The notes: generated by a model not told the origin, from the letters alone. 64,000 nt of DNA from Gibbula magus (GCA_936450465.1 OW388297.1:26616387-26680386); one strand, 5' to 3'. Counted from the stretch's first letter, positions 1 to 24,485 are shown. Translations and numbers: made by a program.

Positions 1-1670
1 ATATAATATATAAGAAAGTATAGTCACCCACAATAACTTTCTAAATGCTTGAATATTAGTTCTTTAACACAGCTATAAGAGTAATTAGTTATTCTTTAGT
101 TATCTTAACCCCATTTGTACACACTAAGCATCCTTAGCTTTGTCTGGAATTCGTTCGGATAACTTCAAAATTAAGTTTGACAAACTGAAGTTACTGTATA
201 CACTTTGTTATTAACCAAATTTTCCTGTATTCTGGTTCCTATTTTGGTCTGTCTTTGTTCGGTAGGACTTGTTTTTCATTGAACAAGTGTAAAATAGTTT
301 TAGAGCTCAGCAGTAAGAAATGTTCTTGTTGATCGTGGAGGCTTTACATCAGGATTGTCTTGTAGGTTCTCAGTGATGTATTTATTGGAGGAGGAATATT
401 AGTTATATATACTTTCCTTACTATATATCTTATGTATGTATCGCTCTCTTTTATATATGTAGTTGTGTTTGCGTCATATCGGTGTAGATATGGGCATTGT
501 ATCCGTCTTGTATACTAATATATTCAATGTATAACATGGAGGTAGCTGTCGTAATTGTGTTAACTCAATAACTCTAAACCAACTCTTTATTGTTATGAGT
601 AAAAATGGAAGTAGAAGTTGGCAAGGATGTATTCTTGGCCCTTATCTTTTAATGACAAGTTGATAAATTTCTGATATTAAAGACATTAAATAATGACTGA
701 AGACTGGTTTCTCTGCTCGTCACACAACAGTAAGAAAAGAATCACTGGTACCATCTGGTAGTGCTTGGTCAGCCGTGTAACTCCGTTTTGAGGCTCAAAT
801 GTGTGACCACTAAAGATATGCTCTTTGTTCATGTCATGCGATTCTCTGACTCCTTTTCTAGGAAAAAATGGATTCTTACATGATGGAATTACAAATTCAC
901 GACAATAGCCCCTTCACCCCTCTCCTGACCCGTATGACTCGAGTCAGGTCCAGCCTAATACTAGTAAGTGTCTTCAAGTCTCGTATGATGGGAGGGACTT
1001 TCCCTCACAGTGCCATAGCAACTAGCTATTAACTTGACACCGCATGGACGGATTAACCAATCACAGTGCAGCTTACAAGCAGCTGTTGCTTGCTCACCTA
1101 TTGACTTGCACTTGATATAGTGAACCAGCAGACTAGGGTGTTCACGTCTAGTAGTAGGAACCATCCACGGTAGAAAGATCCCTCTAGGATCTAGAGTGTG
1201 CTGTGTCACCCTAACTCCCTTTTAAATTTTTTTCTTCAAATAATAATCGGTTAAATCATTTTTTACAGGTTCATATTCAATCTATAACTTTATCTTGCAG
1301 ATCTTTATTTGGTTTCTGTAAACTATTCTTTTTGTGTTGTTTTTCATTTATTTCAATGCATGGGCTATTTAATGCATGGCTTCTTATACTTAATTTCTGC
1401 CTAGGCCGTGATTGGCTGGCATGAACATTTCAGGATGATGGGTAATTGATCGAAAGCCAATCAGGTGATAGCATGAAACGTGGACAAATTATACAAACTG
1501 GGAATATTCTCAATTGGTTTTTACAAATGAAAATAAATTATTTTTTTATGGTTTTTTTTCAATTTCCCAGTTTGTATGAGAGATGGTAGGTACATGAAGT
1601 AGAGCATGGAATTGGCTACAGCTTGAGGATATCTGGACTAACAATGTCTGCAATATAATCATTCTTACAG
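1..1670. other. AGAP intron upstream of the first visible exon; no exon seen
   Basis: AT-rich sequence with no conserved peptide on either strand, presumably intronic because the GTPase-like domain must be encoded further upstream. A small inverted-repeat element sits near 1491-1577. The 82-codon open frame at 961-1209 on the minus strand looks like chance. Confidence 0.6.
1491..1577. repeat. MITE-like element, 14-bp terminal inverted repeats
   Basis: ATACAAACTGGGAA at 1491-1504 is perfectly inverted at 1564-1577 around an AT-rich, poly-T core. Its outer end is 93 bases before an AGAP acceptor. The size and ends fit a miniature inverted-repeat element; no target duplication is clear. Confidence 0.5.
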
Positions 1671-13130
<11,460 letters not shown>

Positions 13131-15388
13131 ACATGAACCTACAAACAAACTGTGAAGGGCACAAGCATTAGTATTCATGGAGACTACACACAATAGCTGT
13201 CTATCTGTCCCAAATACGTCAGTGAGCCAATCAGACAGTCGATCTCTCCCTGTTGGTGTGACGGGCGTAGTCTACATGTACACACTGGTTTCGGGATAAG
13301 AGGCGTCAGAAGCTCTTGCCAACTTAGTGAATTATGGTTGACTCCGTCTGTTTGAAAGGTGGTTAGCTAGACCGGCTTAGTTTGACCAGCCTGTTATCTA
13401 CATGTGTGTGTTGATGTTTCGCTGCTTAGCCCAGTTGAGGTCTACACTTGCATACATACACGTATACATACATACACATGAAAGTACCTACATACTTACA
13501 TTGCCTGATCAGTGCTAAGCTCATTCACTGCCTGTGTTACAACTAGCATGGGAAGAGGCGACAATGATCCTGTAGGTCGGCTACAGAAACCGAGGAGGAG
13601 TCAATCCCACCCTATGGAAAGGAAACCGGAACAGATACTCCAGTTTATCTTCTTGTTTTGAGTAGAGATCGATTTGAGAAAAATCACATGTGTTTGGATC
13701 ACTTCTGCCTTCCCAGCATCCTGCAGGCAAAATGGTGGCTAAGGATGGGACAATCCATGGTAACTGAGGACATTACCAACTACTAATGTTACATTGTTGT
13801 GATAAGAAATGTGTAAATTAATCTGTATTGAGATATGCAATCATATCTTGTGACCTGAATCTTACAATTGAGACATCCTTTACTGCCAACCCTGGTCTCT
13901 GTATTGATGCACAAAGCTTGTTCTTTAGACAGAGAAACAATGATTATTGATCTACACAAGTCATTGGCAATTCGATACTTGACCAGCAAATACACCAAGT
14001 TCTGCCCTGTAACTTATCAGAATTGTTTATTGGAATGAAGTAGAACTATAATGGTCAGTCAATGTTTATATGTGTCACCTTAGACAGATCGAGGAATTTT
14101 CAAAAGGGGTTTTCACTCAGGGGGTTTATTAAATTCATGAGCAAATGTTGTTTTTTTAAATTGTGGCTTTAAAGCTCTAATCGCCCTCTAGATCCTCCTC
14201 TGTGTCACAATTAAGCTCCTGGATTATTCTGGATTTTCTTTGTCAAAACAGATCCTGAAGTTATTTTATCATTGTATATCAATATCAATCTTGATACTTC
14301 TGAAGTTTTGCTTCTATTCATCAAGTATGGTAGTTTATGAAGTGCAATATTCTGATAGTTTATACACAGAGACCAGGGTTGTTCCTTTCCCCCTGTAGAA
14401 ATCTCTTCAAATGTGCTCACTCTAATTCACCAGCTTAATTCACATCAAGAGGGCAAGGTTTTCAAATCCTCAATTTCATTGGAATAGGATTTTCCTCCAT
14501 TTACGTATATTTAAGCTATGAAAGACAATTACAATCGTAATAATTGTTTTAAAAACAGCAGGGTATTTATTGGATGTATGCTCTTTAGTTTTGCATTATC
14601 TTATCAAGATAGATAACAAATTATTTCTTTGTAGAATAAGAATTCAGGTTCATGTGAACAAGAATGATTCTTTGCCCTCTTGATGCTATTTGCCTGACAA
14701 CTGTTTCTGCAATATAAGTGCTGGCTGCTGTAGATAGTATCTGGATGACAACTAGTTATCAGTATTCACATGCAGAGCTCACCTGGCAACAGGCTCTTGC
14801 TTTTGTTACTTTGTTGAACTTTGACCTGTCTGTTCTGGCATGTCGACCATTTTGTTGTCTATTTGTGGAAACCTGTCATAGGAACAGACACTTGATAACC
14901 CCTTTGTCATGGCAAACGTAGGTTAGGAATTGTTAGCCACTCGACTGATATATGCAAAATTTCCTTCCATTGACTATTTAGACATTTCTTTTGCTTGAAT
15001 TGAAAATCACAGACTTGATTTCCAATATGGGACTCAGATTGAGATGTCTAGCGATTGAATCCAATGATGTTAAGGTCTGTTGTTACCATCTCAATACACT
15101 TTGCGTCGTAATTGTGTTCATCTTAAGTATTTGATTGCTTTAGCAATGACATGTCCCTTACCACTTACGTAGAAACTTATGCAAGGAATTGATGAATGCA
15201 TTGTGTCAATGAACATCTAGTAAAGTTTCAAAATCATTGCAGTATTTCATTTCAAATTTTTCGTTCGACTATTATTTTAAAGCATTCCATTGCTCCATAA
15301 AATATATCATTTGATTTTAGCAAATTGACAATTAAATTTCTATATCTCCATCATATAACAGTTATATTATTGTAGTTCGATATTAAAC

Positions 15389-15506
15389 ATGTAAATTCAA
15401 TCATTAATTGGCAAGCAAGTGTGTGAATTCAACCATTAATTGGCAAGCATGTAAATTCAACCAGTATTTGGCAAGCTAGAATGTAAATTCACTCATTGGC
15501 AAGCAG
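15389..15506. repeat. Degenerate tandem repeat, about 30 bp, four copies
   Basis: Four diverged units share (A/G)TTCAA(T/C)CATTAATTGG followed by CAAGC. Unit lengths range from about 26 to 32 bases. Confidence 0.7.
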
Positions 15507-15893
15507 ACAATTTGATGTATAATCTCTCTAGAAAGAAGCCAGACATAATATACAATCATCTCAATGTTTAGGTAGACGTTAACAAATGCATATCAAGGTT
15601 GTTCTAACCCCCTCTCATCCAGATTAACTAGTCAACATTCAGACAAACGAATTGTAACTTGTCGCTCTCTGTAGTCAGTAGCAAATTGGCGATGTACAAT
15701 AACAATACCTTCGGGAGTCTTTTTTTTCTATCTAAAATACTGAGCTGTAGGTTTAAGTTAAGAAGGTGGTGCATCATTTCACAAATGTTTTGTTTATTAA
15801 ATGTTGCATAGAGTACGATTTGTGCAAGATAAGTTAGGGACTGAGGTCATGGTGCTTAATTAGGAATTGCCATCTCGCTTCAAATATGTTAAG

Positions 15894-15899
15894 AATAAA
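15894..15899 (+). terminator. Candidate AGAP polyadenylation signal AATAAA
   Basis: First canonical AATAAA I found downstream of the AGAP stop (2.76 kb away), with T/G-rich sequence following near 15935-15950. An ATTAAA at 14128 is an alternative. Transcript data would decide. Confidence 0.25.
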
Positions 15900-17989
15900 T
15901 GCCCAGGATAGCACACTTGGTTAGGACCATTCATTGTTTATTTGTATTCTTAATGAGAATCTTGGTGGAGTTGTTTGATAGATCAGTATAATTATGAATG
16001 AAGTTCAGAATGACGTTAATTTCCATTCATCATGACATACAGGGATGTAGAGATCCAGTATATGGAGGAATTAAATGATCTAGATTAAAACACAAATTGG
16101 GCATTTGCGTTAGGATGTATTTTTTTTACCAAGAGTTATGCACTAGTAAATTAGCTTTGAATTGACAACCGTTTCCAAAAGTGCCAAGCTTTCACAACAT
16201 GCTCTTCCTATATTAAAATTTAATTGAATCTTTATCATTAATTTCATCTCTGCATAGGATGGAGATTTTGTGTAATCTTATAATTATTTTTATAAAATGG
16301 CAATTATTTCTTTGTATGTCAGTGTCTAGTGCTTAACCAATTTTAGAAATAGATATATAAAGACTTTGACTGTTCTGTTTTAATTTCATATTCTAACAAG
16401 TTGCTTTTTTTCATGGAAAATAGTAATCCTTTTGAGAATAGTAAACCATCAGACCTGTTTATCCAACTCATTTGGTTACAGTTGAAAATCATTTGGAAAC
16501 AGACTCGTGCAGTTAAATGAATCATTTTCATAGAATGCAAAGAGAAGATTTGAAATACTACCATGCTAATGGCCAGGTTTCCAGATATTGGTGGTCCTGG
16601 TAAACAAAGTCTTACTGTAAATAGTAACCTCATATAAGAATCGAAAAATGTTCAATGTTCAAAACTAAAACCCAAATGGTAGTCTACCAAGTTAAAGGGA
16701 CAGTTCTATCATAAATCTATCAGCAGCATCCGCCATCTTGGATCCTTGACATTTCGTGAAATGAAAACATGCTTTATTTAAGCAAATTTTAAATTTTTGT
16801 TAAAATAAAACATATTCACTGGTAGAATATTCACATAGTAACACATAATGTATCATAAAAGTAATAAACAATATGCTGTTAGGCCGTAGCGAAGTTTTCC
16901 TCACTCGAAGCGCCGATGAATGGCTTCAATTCTCATTGTTTTGATTTTTCAACAAATGTGTGCTTGTCTTTATCAAGTTGTGAAATGTAAAGTCATCAAA
17001 GTATTAACTTCACTAATATCTTTCAATTTGACTGTGTTTTAATCATATATTAATTGCATATATGTGTAAACTGGGATATCCTCTCGAATTTCGTTTCCAT
17101 AAAAAATACCCCGATAGAACTCTCCTTTTAACCTGCTGAGCTTACACAAATGAACAGTTCTACTGCTGTAGCTATGCAAGGTTCTCAGGGATAGAGCAAG
17201 GTGTAGCTGTCTCACCTTCAAAACTATGAGTTCCTACTATCTAATGATTATTACGTCTCTCTACACACTTACTTGAATTTGTTTTACCCGCTTGACTGCA
17301 GAAGTTATTTCTGCCAAACCATTCTAAGTGGCTGAGCTAGAGGAATTGCTACTCATTTACGAAAGGAGATATTTCAGTATTGACTAATGTAAACTACTCA
17401 TAGTTAACCTATATGCTGAATTAGCAATATACCTGATTGATGCTTTCAGACTAAACCAGGATGTCCAACTTGTGTAATGAGTGGTAAGTCCCGTGATTCA
17501 GCCACTCGGCAATAGTTTGTTACCAAGTATTCAACAGTAAAGTGATAGCTAAGGAAACATTGCAATTATGTAAGCTTCCAAGTGTATATTTTGATAAGTT
17601 TATTCAAATTGGATATTTCTACTATTAGTGACCCAATGTACTTCGATAGACTTGCATTGTGTATATTACCGGTTACACATATAAAAGGTGTCTATACTAA
17701 ACACATAACGATACCCATATTTAGACTACCTCTACAAGTGGCCATGTAAGTGTATTCAGCATGCATTCTCAATAATGATCTCAGTAATCTCATTTTTACT
17801 CCAAGAAAAACTTTTCAATATGTCAGGGTTGAGTAAATTAATCTTCATGAAATTAAACGTGTTAAACTAAAGGTATTGAATGATACAGATATGAAGGAAT
17901 AATGCTTTTGAGGGGACATTTTAACCTGTTAAAGGGCTTTGTGACACTATATTGGAAAGAAATGCATTATCTCTTGTTAGAGTTATCTC

Positions 17990-18034
17990 CCCCCTTTAAG
18001 AGTTATCTCCCCTCTTGAAATGAGTTATCTCCCT
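17990..18034. repeat. Cluster of three AGTTATCTCCC motifs
   Basis: Three copies of AGTTATCTCCC within 45 bases, spaced 19 to 23 bases apart. I recall this motif as widespread in molluscan genomes. Single related copies occur elsewhere in the window, for example near 27120. Confidence 0.6.
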
Positions 18035-19374
18035 TGTTAATGAATAAAAATGTCATCAATCCGTGTAGACTATCTTAAAACTACATCAATGGTTATTCTA
18101 TCATTATACACTTGTTATCATTTATATACCAATTAAGTTATATCCAGGTTGGTTATAATAACACATCATTTAGATATAGTGTATCGTTTTCATGAAGTCG
18201 TATTTATTTATGTGCCATTATCATGAAACTGGCAAAGTTGGCAGTGCAATCTTTGTTTTGCTGAAATATTTTGTTTGTCCATTATGTACATAGTCTGTTC
18301 TTAGCTTCGTCATGCAGTTCTAGTTGTACATAGATCTTAGCATATGAACACTTCATTGTTTTAGTCCCATCATTTTAGCCAGCTATCGGACTCCCTGGAT
18401 CTCAAATTGTACAACCACAGAATAAGCCCTTGCAAAGTTTTAATTTACTCTTTTAGATTTTCAATCCTTTATTACAGAACCTTATGATCTCTATCTTGAT
18501 TCAGCAATTATTTATGACAAATGGAAAAAGAAAATCAGACAAGTTTGGGGGGGGATGTCATATTTTATCTGAATTTTATCAACTTTTCAATATGTTTTAA
18601 GTTTCAGAAAAAATCATGTTGATGATTCATGAATTGAGTTTAAACATTTAAGAGCTTCAAACTAACAGACTTACAATTAAAATGTTAGACTGTTAATTAA
18701 TTGAGCTCTTAAGTGTTTGAATTCAGTATATGATATTTTATGGTTTTAAAGATTAATCTTGTTTGATTTGGAACAAAACTTCTAATTTTTTATGTATTGT
18801 CAATATGTGTTGCATGGTTTAATTTATATTTTACAAGTTTGGTATTGCCTGCATGCAAGGCTACTATGATGTTAGACATTAAAATATTACAAATTTTACA
18901 TAGATAATCATGTATCATGTTAACAATTTGACCAAATCACTTACACAGAGGCATGTTTGTTTTATTTTAAGGTAGGAATTCAAGCTTATTGAAAGAAGAA
19001 GCATCATTTGTGAATTGTACAAAGTTGTACATTTGCCGAGTGTTGTATTCAGTTGTACATCTACCGACCTACTAATGGCATGAACTGTTTCTCAGTCCTC
19101 TAGACCTGATTAATTTTAGAGTCTCTCTTTCATGTACAAAGTATTTGTATTTCTGTCCTCTAATGAATCTGTATGATCTAAGATTTGATTGGTCAAAGGA
19201 TCGATCACTTGAACCGAGTAAAAGCTGGAATTGCCTGAAGTGAGGTTTCTGCACATGGAACGTTCCTATGTTGACTTGTGTAGATATTTTATACTACCAG
19301 GGGTTGATGTACAAATAAACAATACAACAAAAGTGAAAAAATATTTCAGTCTTTGTTCTTTTTATACCTTTTGC

Positions 19375-19477
19375 CATCCTGTCTCGGGGTGAAACGTATA
19401 CATATGCTGCCGTTCCACTTCTTATGCTTAAAAAGTGCAGCAGAGGCAGCGTATACATTTAACCCTAAGACAGGATG
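19375..19477. repeat. Foldback (MITE-like) element, imperfect arms about 35 bp
   Basis: The left arm 19375-19411 begins CATCCTGTCT and ends GCTGCC. The right arm 19445-19477 is its imperfect inverse, ending AGACAGGATG. The arms differ by a 4-base gap and a few substitutions. The loop is about 33 bases. Confidence 0.7.
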
Positions 19478-20010
19478 ACTGTTTGCTTGATGATCGGACC
19501 AGATTTCAAAAGTTTCATGTGATGAAACAGTCATAAATGTGCCAATATATTGCTTACAAAAAGGAACACTGCTCTAAATCAACTGGTTTTATATTGTAGT
19601 CAATTCAACTGATGCTTTTCAATGAGTAATTGCAGACTCTGTTTAGTTATAACCCTTTCAATGATCAATTACTCAAGTATAAGTAAATTATCTTACCCCT
19701 TGATGGGCACTCATTAGATAGATATAACAGATCTTACTAATCATAATATAAACATAATATTTTATTCATAATGTGTATGTGTGACCCGTTTGGAGAGGAA
19801 TATGCACTACCCATAATGCATTGTGACGTCACAACTCCAGTTGTTCTTGCCAAACCGGGGCGTTCGTTCTAGCTCGACTCCATGATTGAGCTGGCCGAGA
19901 ACAAGCGTTTGACATGTAAACTCAATTTTGATTCTTGAAATCAAATGCAGCCATGTAAATATCCGTAACGATTAACTTTCAATGATTAATCAAAAGTTAT
20001 GACTAAAGAG

Positions 20011-20320
20011 GTAGGGAGGGATAGCACAGTGGTTCGTGAGTTCGGCTTCGGATCAAGAGGGCTGGGGTTCGAATACCACCAGAGGCTCGGCAACTTCTTC
20101 TGCTGTGGCAAGCTGTTCTATATGCAGTAAGGTTTGGGTGCAATGCTACACTGAATTTCAGCATACCACCCATGGTTCACTAGTTCCAGCTTATGTTCGC
20201 AGGTTTCACCGCAATGCATAGCCACCATGGCGTTGCAAGCTTTTTCCCTGCATTAATACTAGCATCCGTAATATAAGTGAAATACTCCTGAAAGCGGTGT
20301 TAAACTCCCAACTCACCTCA
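20011..20320 (+). mobile_element. tRNA-derived SINE candidate
   Basis: A box A-like TAGCACAGTGG at 20022-20032 and a box B-like GGTTCGAATACC at 20066-20077 sit at tRNA-like spacing (about 34 bases). A moderately GC-rich body follows. The end, TGAAAGCGGTGTTAAACTC with ACTCACC, resembles the recurrent 3' tail of molluscan SINEs. Box B has one mismatch. The 61-codon open frame inside is incidental. Confidence 0.65.
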
Positions 20321-20601
20321 GCTTAAGTATGAAAGCCATTTCTGACCAATCAATGTTAGGCAAGGTTTAAGTTTTCTGAGAAGTCTCCCTCTGCACAAAG
20401 GTCAAGATGACAGTTTTGAAGTCAACAGTTGACCTCAATCACTGACCAAATTGATATTATGATCAAGGTCACAAGAACATTATGACGTTCTGAAAGGTCT
20501 CATCACAAGGGATGCACATGTCAAGCGTGAAAATGTATCTCTGGCCAATCTTAAAGGTTTAAATTAACTAGAAATACTTGCCGTGTAGATAGTGAGGAAA
20601 T

Positions 20602-20649
20602 ATAACATGGTTATATTTGGGATAATTATCCCAAATATAACCATGTTAT
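20602..20649. repeat. 48-bp perfect palindrome, no spacer
   Basis: ATAACATGGTTATATTTGGG and four more bases are followed immediately by their exact reverse complement, giving 24-bp arms. It could extrude as a cruciform, form an RNA hairpin, or be the remnant of a foldback element. Confidence 0.9.
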
Positions 20650-23023
20650 GTTTAAATTAATGTTTTTCAGACAATCTGACTGATGGACAGGTGGGAATAC
20701 AATATTCCCCTGAATTGGATGTTCCACATAAAAAAACCACTTCAAATTATATGCACATGATTTTTATTCATTCAGAATGAAACACATTTGTGAGATACAA
20801 ATAAATTAGTATAACATATCTATATTACATGTGTACAATCATAATGTTGGTTAAAAGTATAAATTATAAAATATTTACAGCCAGAAAGGTTTGTCAATTT
20901 TACTCAAGATCTAACTATATCAACTATTGATATATGGACATACAAATATTTTTTTTAATGCTTATAAATAAATTTTACATCCAAGTCACAAAAAATCCAA
21001 ATTAAAGTACATTTTACATTCACTAGTTGAATCGACCATTAACAATTTGTTAAGATGAGACCCAGCATTGTGTGAAAAACAGTAAAGATATATATAAGAC
21101 TGGTAGAGAATATAAATATGATTTCACCAGGTTGGACGAAACTACCAGAAAGCAAGAGTGGAGCTTTACAAGTGGCAAGGTAAAATTAGACAACTATATC
21201 CATCAAATTATTCATTGATGTGTGCAGTGTATGAAACAAGCCTTAAACTCTACCTATATGAGACTATGATTGTGTCATTTCATGGAACAATCAATAATAA
21301 ATCCAACACGTAACAAATTTATCTCCATAAACAATGCAAGAGTTGTGTTGGCCGTTGTATTGTACCCTCTCCCAACTTCTGGAAGAGAGAGTGTGAAGTA
21401 ATCCCATTGAAGCAGCTGTATAATCTTCAAAGTACCGATAAGTAAACAAGTAATGTTGTCATCCATTGTTTCAGAGCATCAGCATACAGTGAGCACGATT
21501 GTTTTGTCTCGTTACATGGATAGACATGCTCATAGGTCATGCATGAGTGGCTGTGACAATATCGAGGGGAGGATTGCATTGTAAATGCTTGAACTTGTAC
21601 CAGGGGCGTTTATAAGGAAGAGAGTGCTTATCTCTTCGATTATCATGTGATACGTCATCGTGAAACAGGATATTACTGGAAGAAAGGAAAACCTACCAGC
21701 ATCTACCAGTGTATTAAATAAGCTTGAAAAGTAGCCAGTTTAAAAGTGTTCTTTTGTTTATTTAAAGGGTTGAATAAACAAAAAAACTCAAAAAGTTACT
21801 GGCCGAACCCAGAGTTACCTGACGCCGGGCTGGTAGACAGACTTTATTTCATACACTGCTTCTACAGGTAAATAGGCGGAGCTCCTTGCACATAAATATC
21901 TTACAAAAAGTTCATAGAAAAGTATGGTGATATTTGAGATGTTCTTTCATACACCAACTAAATTGACAGTTTTACTGAGATCATACAAACATCTACAAGA
22001 CAATAAATAATACATACACAACATGATAAAGGATAGAAACATTTGGTGAGGGCTTGTTTAAAATGTTCTCATTACAATAGAAGACAGAGACCTGAGTAAT
22101 ATATGCCATCTTACACAATACAAATGAAAAGAGAATCTTTGGTATTTACATCAACAGTGCTATTGTGTTCCCATTTGACAATTTCACAACACAACTCCGC
22201 AAGATGCCCTAGTTTCAAATTTGAGTACCCTTTGCCATTTTAACACAATCTTCAATTATATATTTAATATTGATGATTTTCAGAAATGGAATTAAGGAAG
22301 AGCTAGTCTGCCTTCAAGTTTCTTACATATCTGATTTGCATACTTGTATAGTCAGTTATAACAATATTAAGAAAACGTGAAGTTAAAATGAATGAAGATT
22401 TTAGCAAATAGTTTTCAAAGAAATGTATCAAAAAATATTTACCCCGGTATGATGAAGATATTTTTAGTTAAAAGTTCAATTTAAACAATTTGACATTACT
22501 TTTCCAAAACCATCTAAAGAATCTCTATTGTATGTAGAGAGTGGATACTTTTTTTCTATCATTTCTCTTATTCCAAAGAAAACTGTCAACAAATGAAGTC
22601 AATGAACTAAACATAATGATGTCAATATAAATAACAACAAAATCAAACAAGAAATTAAATAAACTTCATATGCAACTTTGGTTGGTTCTTTGTATATTAA
22701 GTTATGCATGAACGATCCTAAAACTCCCATCCTCCAACTTACAGATTCATTCAGCTTTCGATACAAAGTTGTAAATTTCTTCTTTTTGTACGTTGAGTAC
22801 ATCTTAATTACAATCCTGAAAGTAGTTGACTATGAATCAAATATCAAAGGAAATCGAGAATATCTAATACTTAAAGAATCTTTATACATGCAATGTCGAC
22901 AAAACATAAAATATCCCCTCCACCCACAGTTCATTCTCAACCTTGTGGTAACAATGCATGGATCTTACATTTTCAACTGCCTCGTTCTTGAAAACAATAT
23001 AGGCCTACTCCTTTCGATTTAAC
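20650..23023. other. Intergenic, possibly distal SEMA5 3' UTR; nothing recognised
   Basis: AT-rich sequence with several AATAAA signals on the minus strand (TTTATT on plus, for example 20763). The overlapping opposite-strand frames at 22599-23022 look non-coding. Confidence 0.5.
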
Positions 23024-23192
23024 GAAGTGTGTTCCGAACATCCGATACACTTTTGTTGGCGTGCGGAACACGTATCCGTGCTGTGTGGCTTGCACCACCT
23101 TTAAATGGGAACATGAAAACCAAGAAAAGTGTTCATAGCCACTAGTAGCTCCTATCACTTTGCGCATGTAGCGGATGTTCGGAACACACTTC
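23024..23192. repeat. Element with perfect 21-bp terminal inverted repeats
   Basis: GAAGTGTGTTCCGAACATCC (plus G) at 23024-23044 is exactly inverted at 23172-23192, enclosing 127 bases. The interior repeats GCGGAACACG-like sequence. The structure fits a MITE; no flanking duplication is obvious. Confidence 0.75.
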
Positions 23193-23400
23193 AGTGATCA
23201 ATGTGTGAGCAGCCCTATGGTGTGTTGAGGAATCTCTGTTTGGAGAGATTAGGAGGATCCGGGAATTTTGAAAAGGGGTTTCATGCACATATTGAAAAGG
23301 AAATTGAAAAGGTCAAGTAGGAGTTTAGACTTAAATCCAAGATGGCTGCTGTCAGTCCAAGTTAATATTTGCAGGCGGGAATATCTTTTTGGAGGGGATA

Positions 23401-23406
23401 TTTATT
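23401..23406 (-). terminator. Candidate SEMA5 polyadenylation signal (AATAAA on minus)
   Basis: TTTATT on plus, about 670 bases past the SEMA5 stop, is the first canonical signal I found. Many others follow, so it is only a candidate. Confidence 0.25.
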
Positions 23407-23627
23407 ATCTCCATTGTATATATGCTTTTAGATATTGGGTATGTCCAATACTGATTTGCAAAAGTTGTCTCATTCTTCTTTTTCTGCTAGTTTTTACTCT
23501 TTCATACACAATAAATACATAAGTAACATATTAGAATGAGACAGATATAGAAAATTTCAAAGTTAAATGATTTTAAAATTTAAAATTAAACTAGTGATTT
23601 AGAAAATATCAAGAATCAATAGAGGAT

Positions 23628-23773
23628 ATTTGACATTTCTCGTTGAATACCATGTATATATCATGGAGGACGTTCATATATATGCTTTGATGAGTGGCTC
23701 AAACAGGAGTGTGAACATATGCTTTCAATTCAAGAGATGAGATATACATGATGTTCAACGAGAAATGTCAAAT
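23628..23773. repeat. Foldback element, arms about 33 bp
   Basis: The left arm starting ATTTGACATTTCTCGTTGAA at 23628 is inverted at 23741-23773, with mismatches only toward the inner part (ACC versus CAT before ATGTATAT). The interior is about 80 bases. It lies about 300 bases past the SEMA5 stop, so it may be in the 3' UTR. Confidence 0.75.
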
Positions 23774-24075
23774 GTTATATTCATTATATTCCCAAAAACA
23801 TTGCAAATATTCATAAACATGTTCAGTTGATGTTCTTAATCACGGTCATATCTTATGACATCATCCTTTTGTTACATGACATCATCAATGACATCATATG
23901 ATTGAAACTGTTATTTCATAATATTGATAATAAAATAACATGTTAATTCACTCAAAACACAGATTTTACCCTAACCAATAAATTTGTTATTTCATAATTA
24001 GAAATATATTAATTTAAATATTACCTCAAAGTAAAATTAATTTAAAAAGTCTATAAATATCATTAACAAAAATGT

Positions 24076-24485
24076 CTACAAATCACTGATAGAGAGGTTG
24101 GTCCACATAGAATTACGTTTCAGAGTGCTTGCTTCATTCACCGTCATCTTGTCCTTCTTCAAGGAACCGAACATATTCAAACTGTACCGATTGTCTGGCG
24201 GCATCATTGGCGGCAGGTTCTGAAAGTCTAGACTTATTTGGGAAGAGTTTGTTGTGAGAATTTGTTTTTGATTGACTTCGTTAGATTTCTCCTTACTCTT
24301 CTGCCAGAGTTGGTCCTCCCTGAGTTTCTGGTCCCGGTAGTGCTGGATATACATGTACAAGCCAACAGATGCGATTCCGCCGATGATGAAAGCGACGACG
24401 GCGACGATGACAAGATATACTCCTCCAAGATGACGTGTCAGTTGCCGACTTGCAGACAGTGATGCTCCAAGTTTTGGTTCGGGTA
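24076..24485 (-). CDS. SEMA5: SEMA5 last coding exon Q: membrane span and cytoplasmic tail
   Basis: A 410-base exon with stop TAG at 24076-24078. After a short juxtamembrane part comes a hydrophobic helix (VYLVIVAVVAFIIGGIASVG and five more residues), then HYRDQK and a hydrophilic 89-residue tail with LPPMMPP and the C-terminus SISDL. The acceptor is CTCTTGCAG. The membrane topology is clear; the tail is lineage-specific as far as I can see. Confidence 0.94.

Larger units (their letters stand above)
13131..19300. other. AGAP 3' UTR (extent unknown) and intergenic DNA
   Basis: No conserved coding sequence. The stop-proximal 500 bases are relatively GC-rich, with a CATA-rich patch near 13450-13500, and are probably UTR. 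An ATTAAA is at 14128 and the first AATAAA I found is at 15894. Repeats are listed separately. The open frames at 13789-14420, 14718-14921 and 16343-16633 show no family signal. Confidence 0.6.

Noticed and set aside
961..1209. 82-codon minus-strand frame near the left edge
   Set aside because: No family similarity and no splice support; lies in the presumed AGAP intron.
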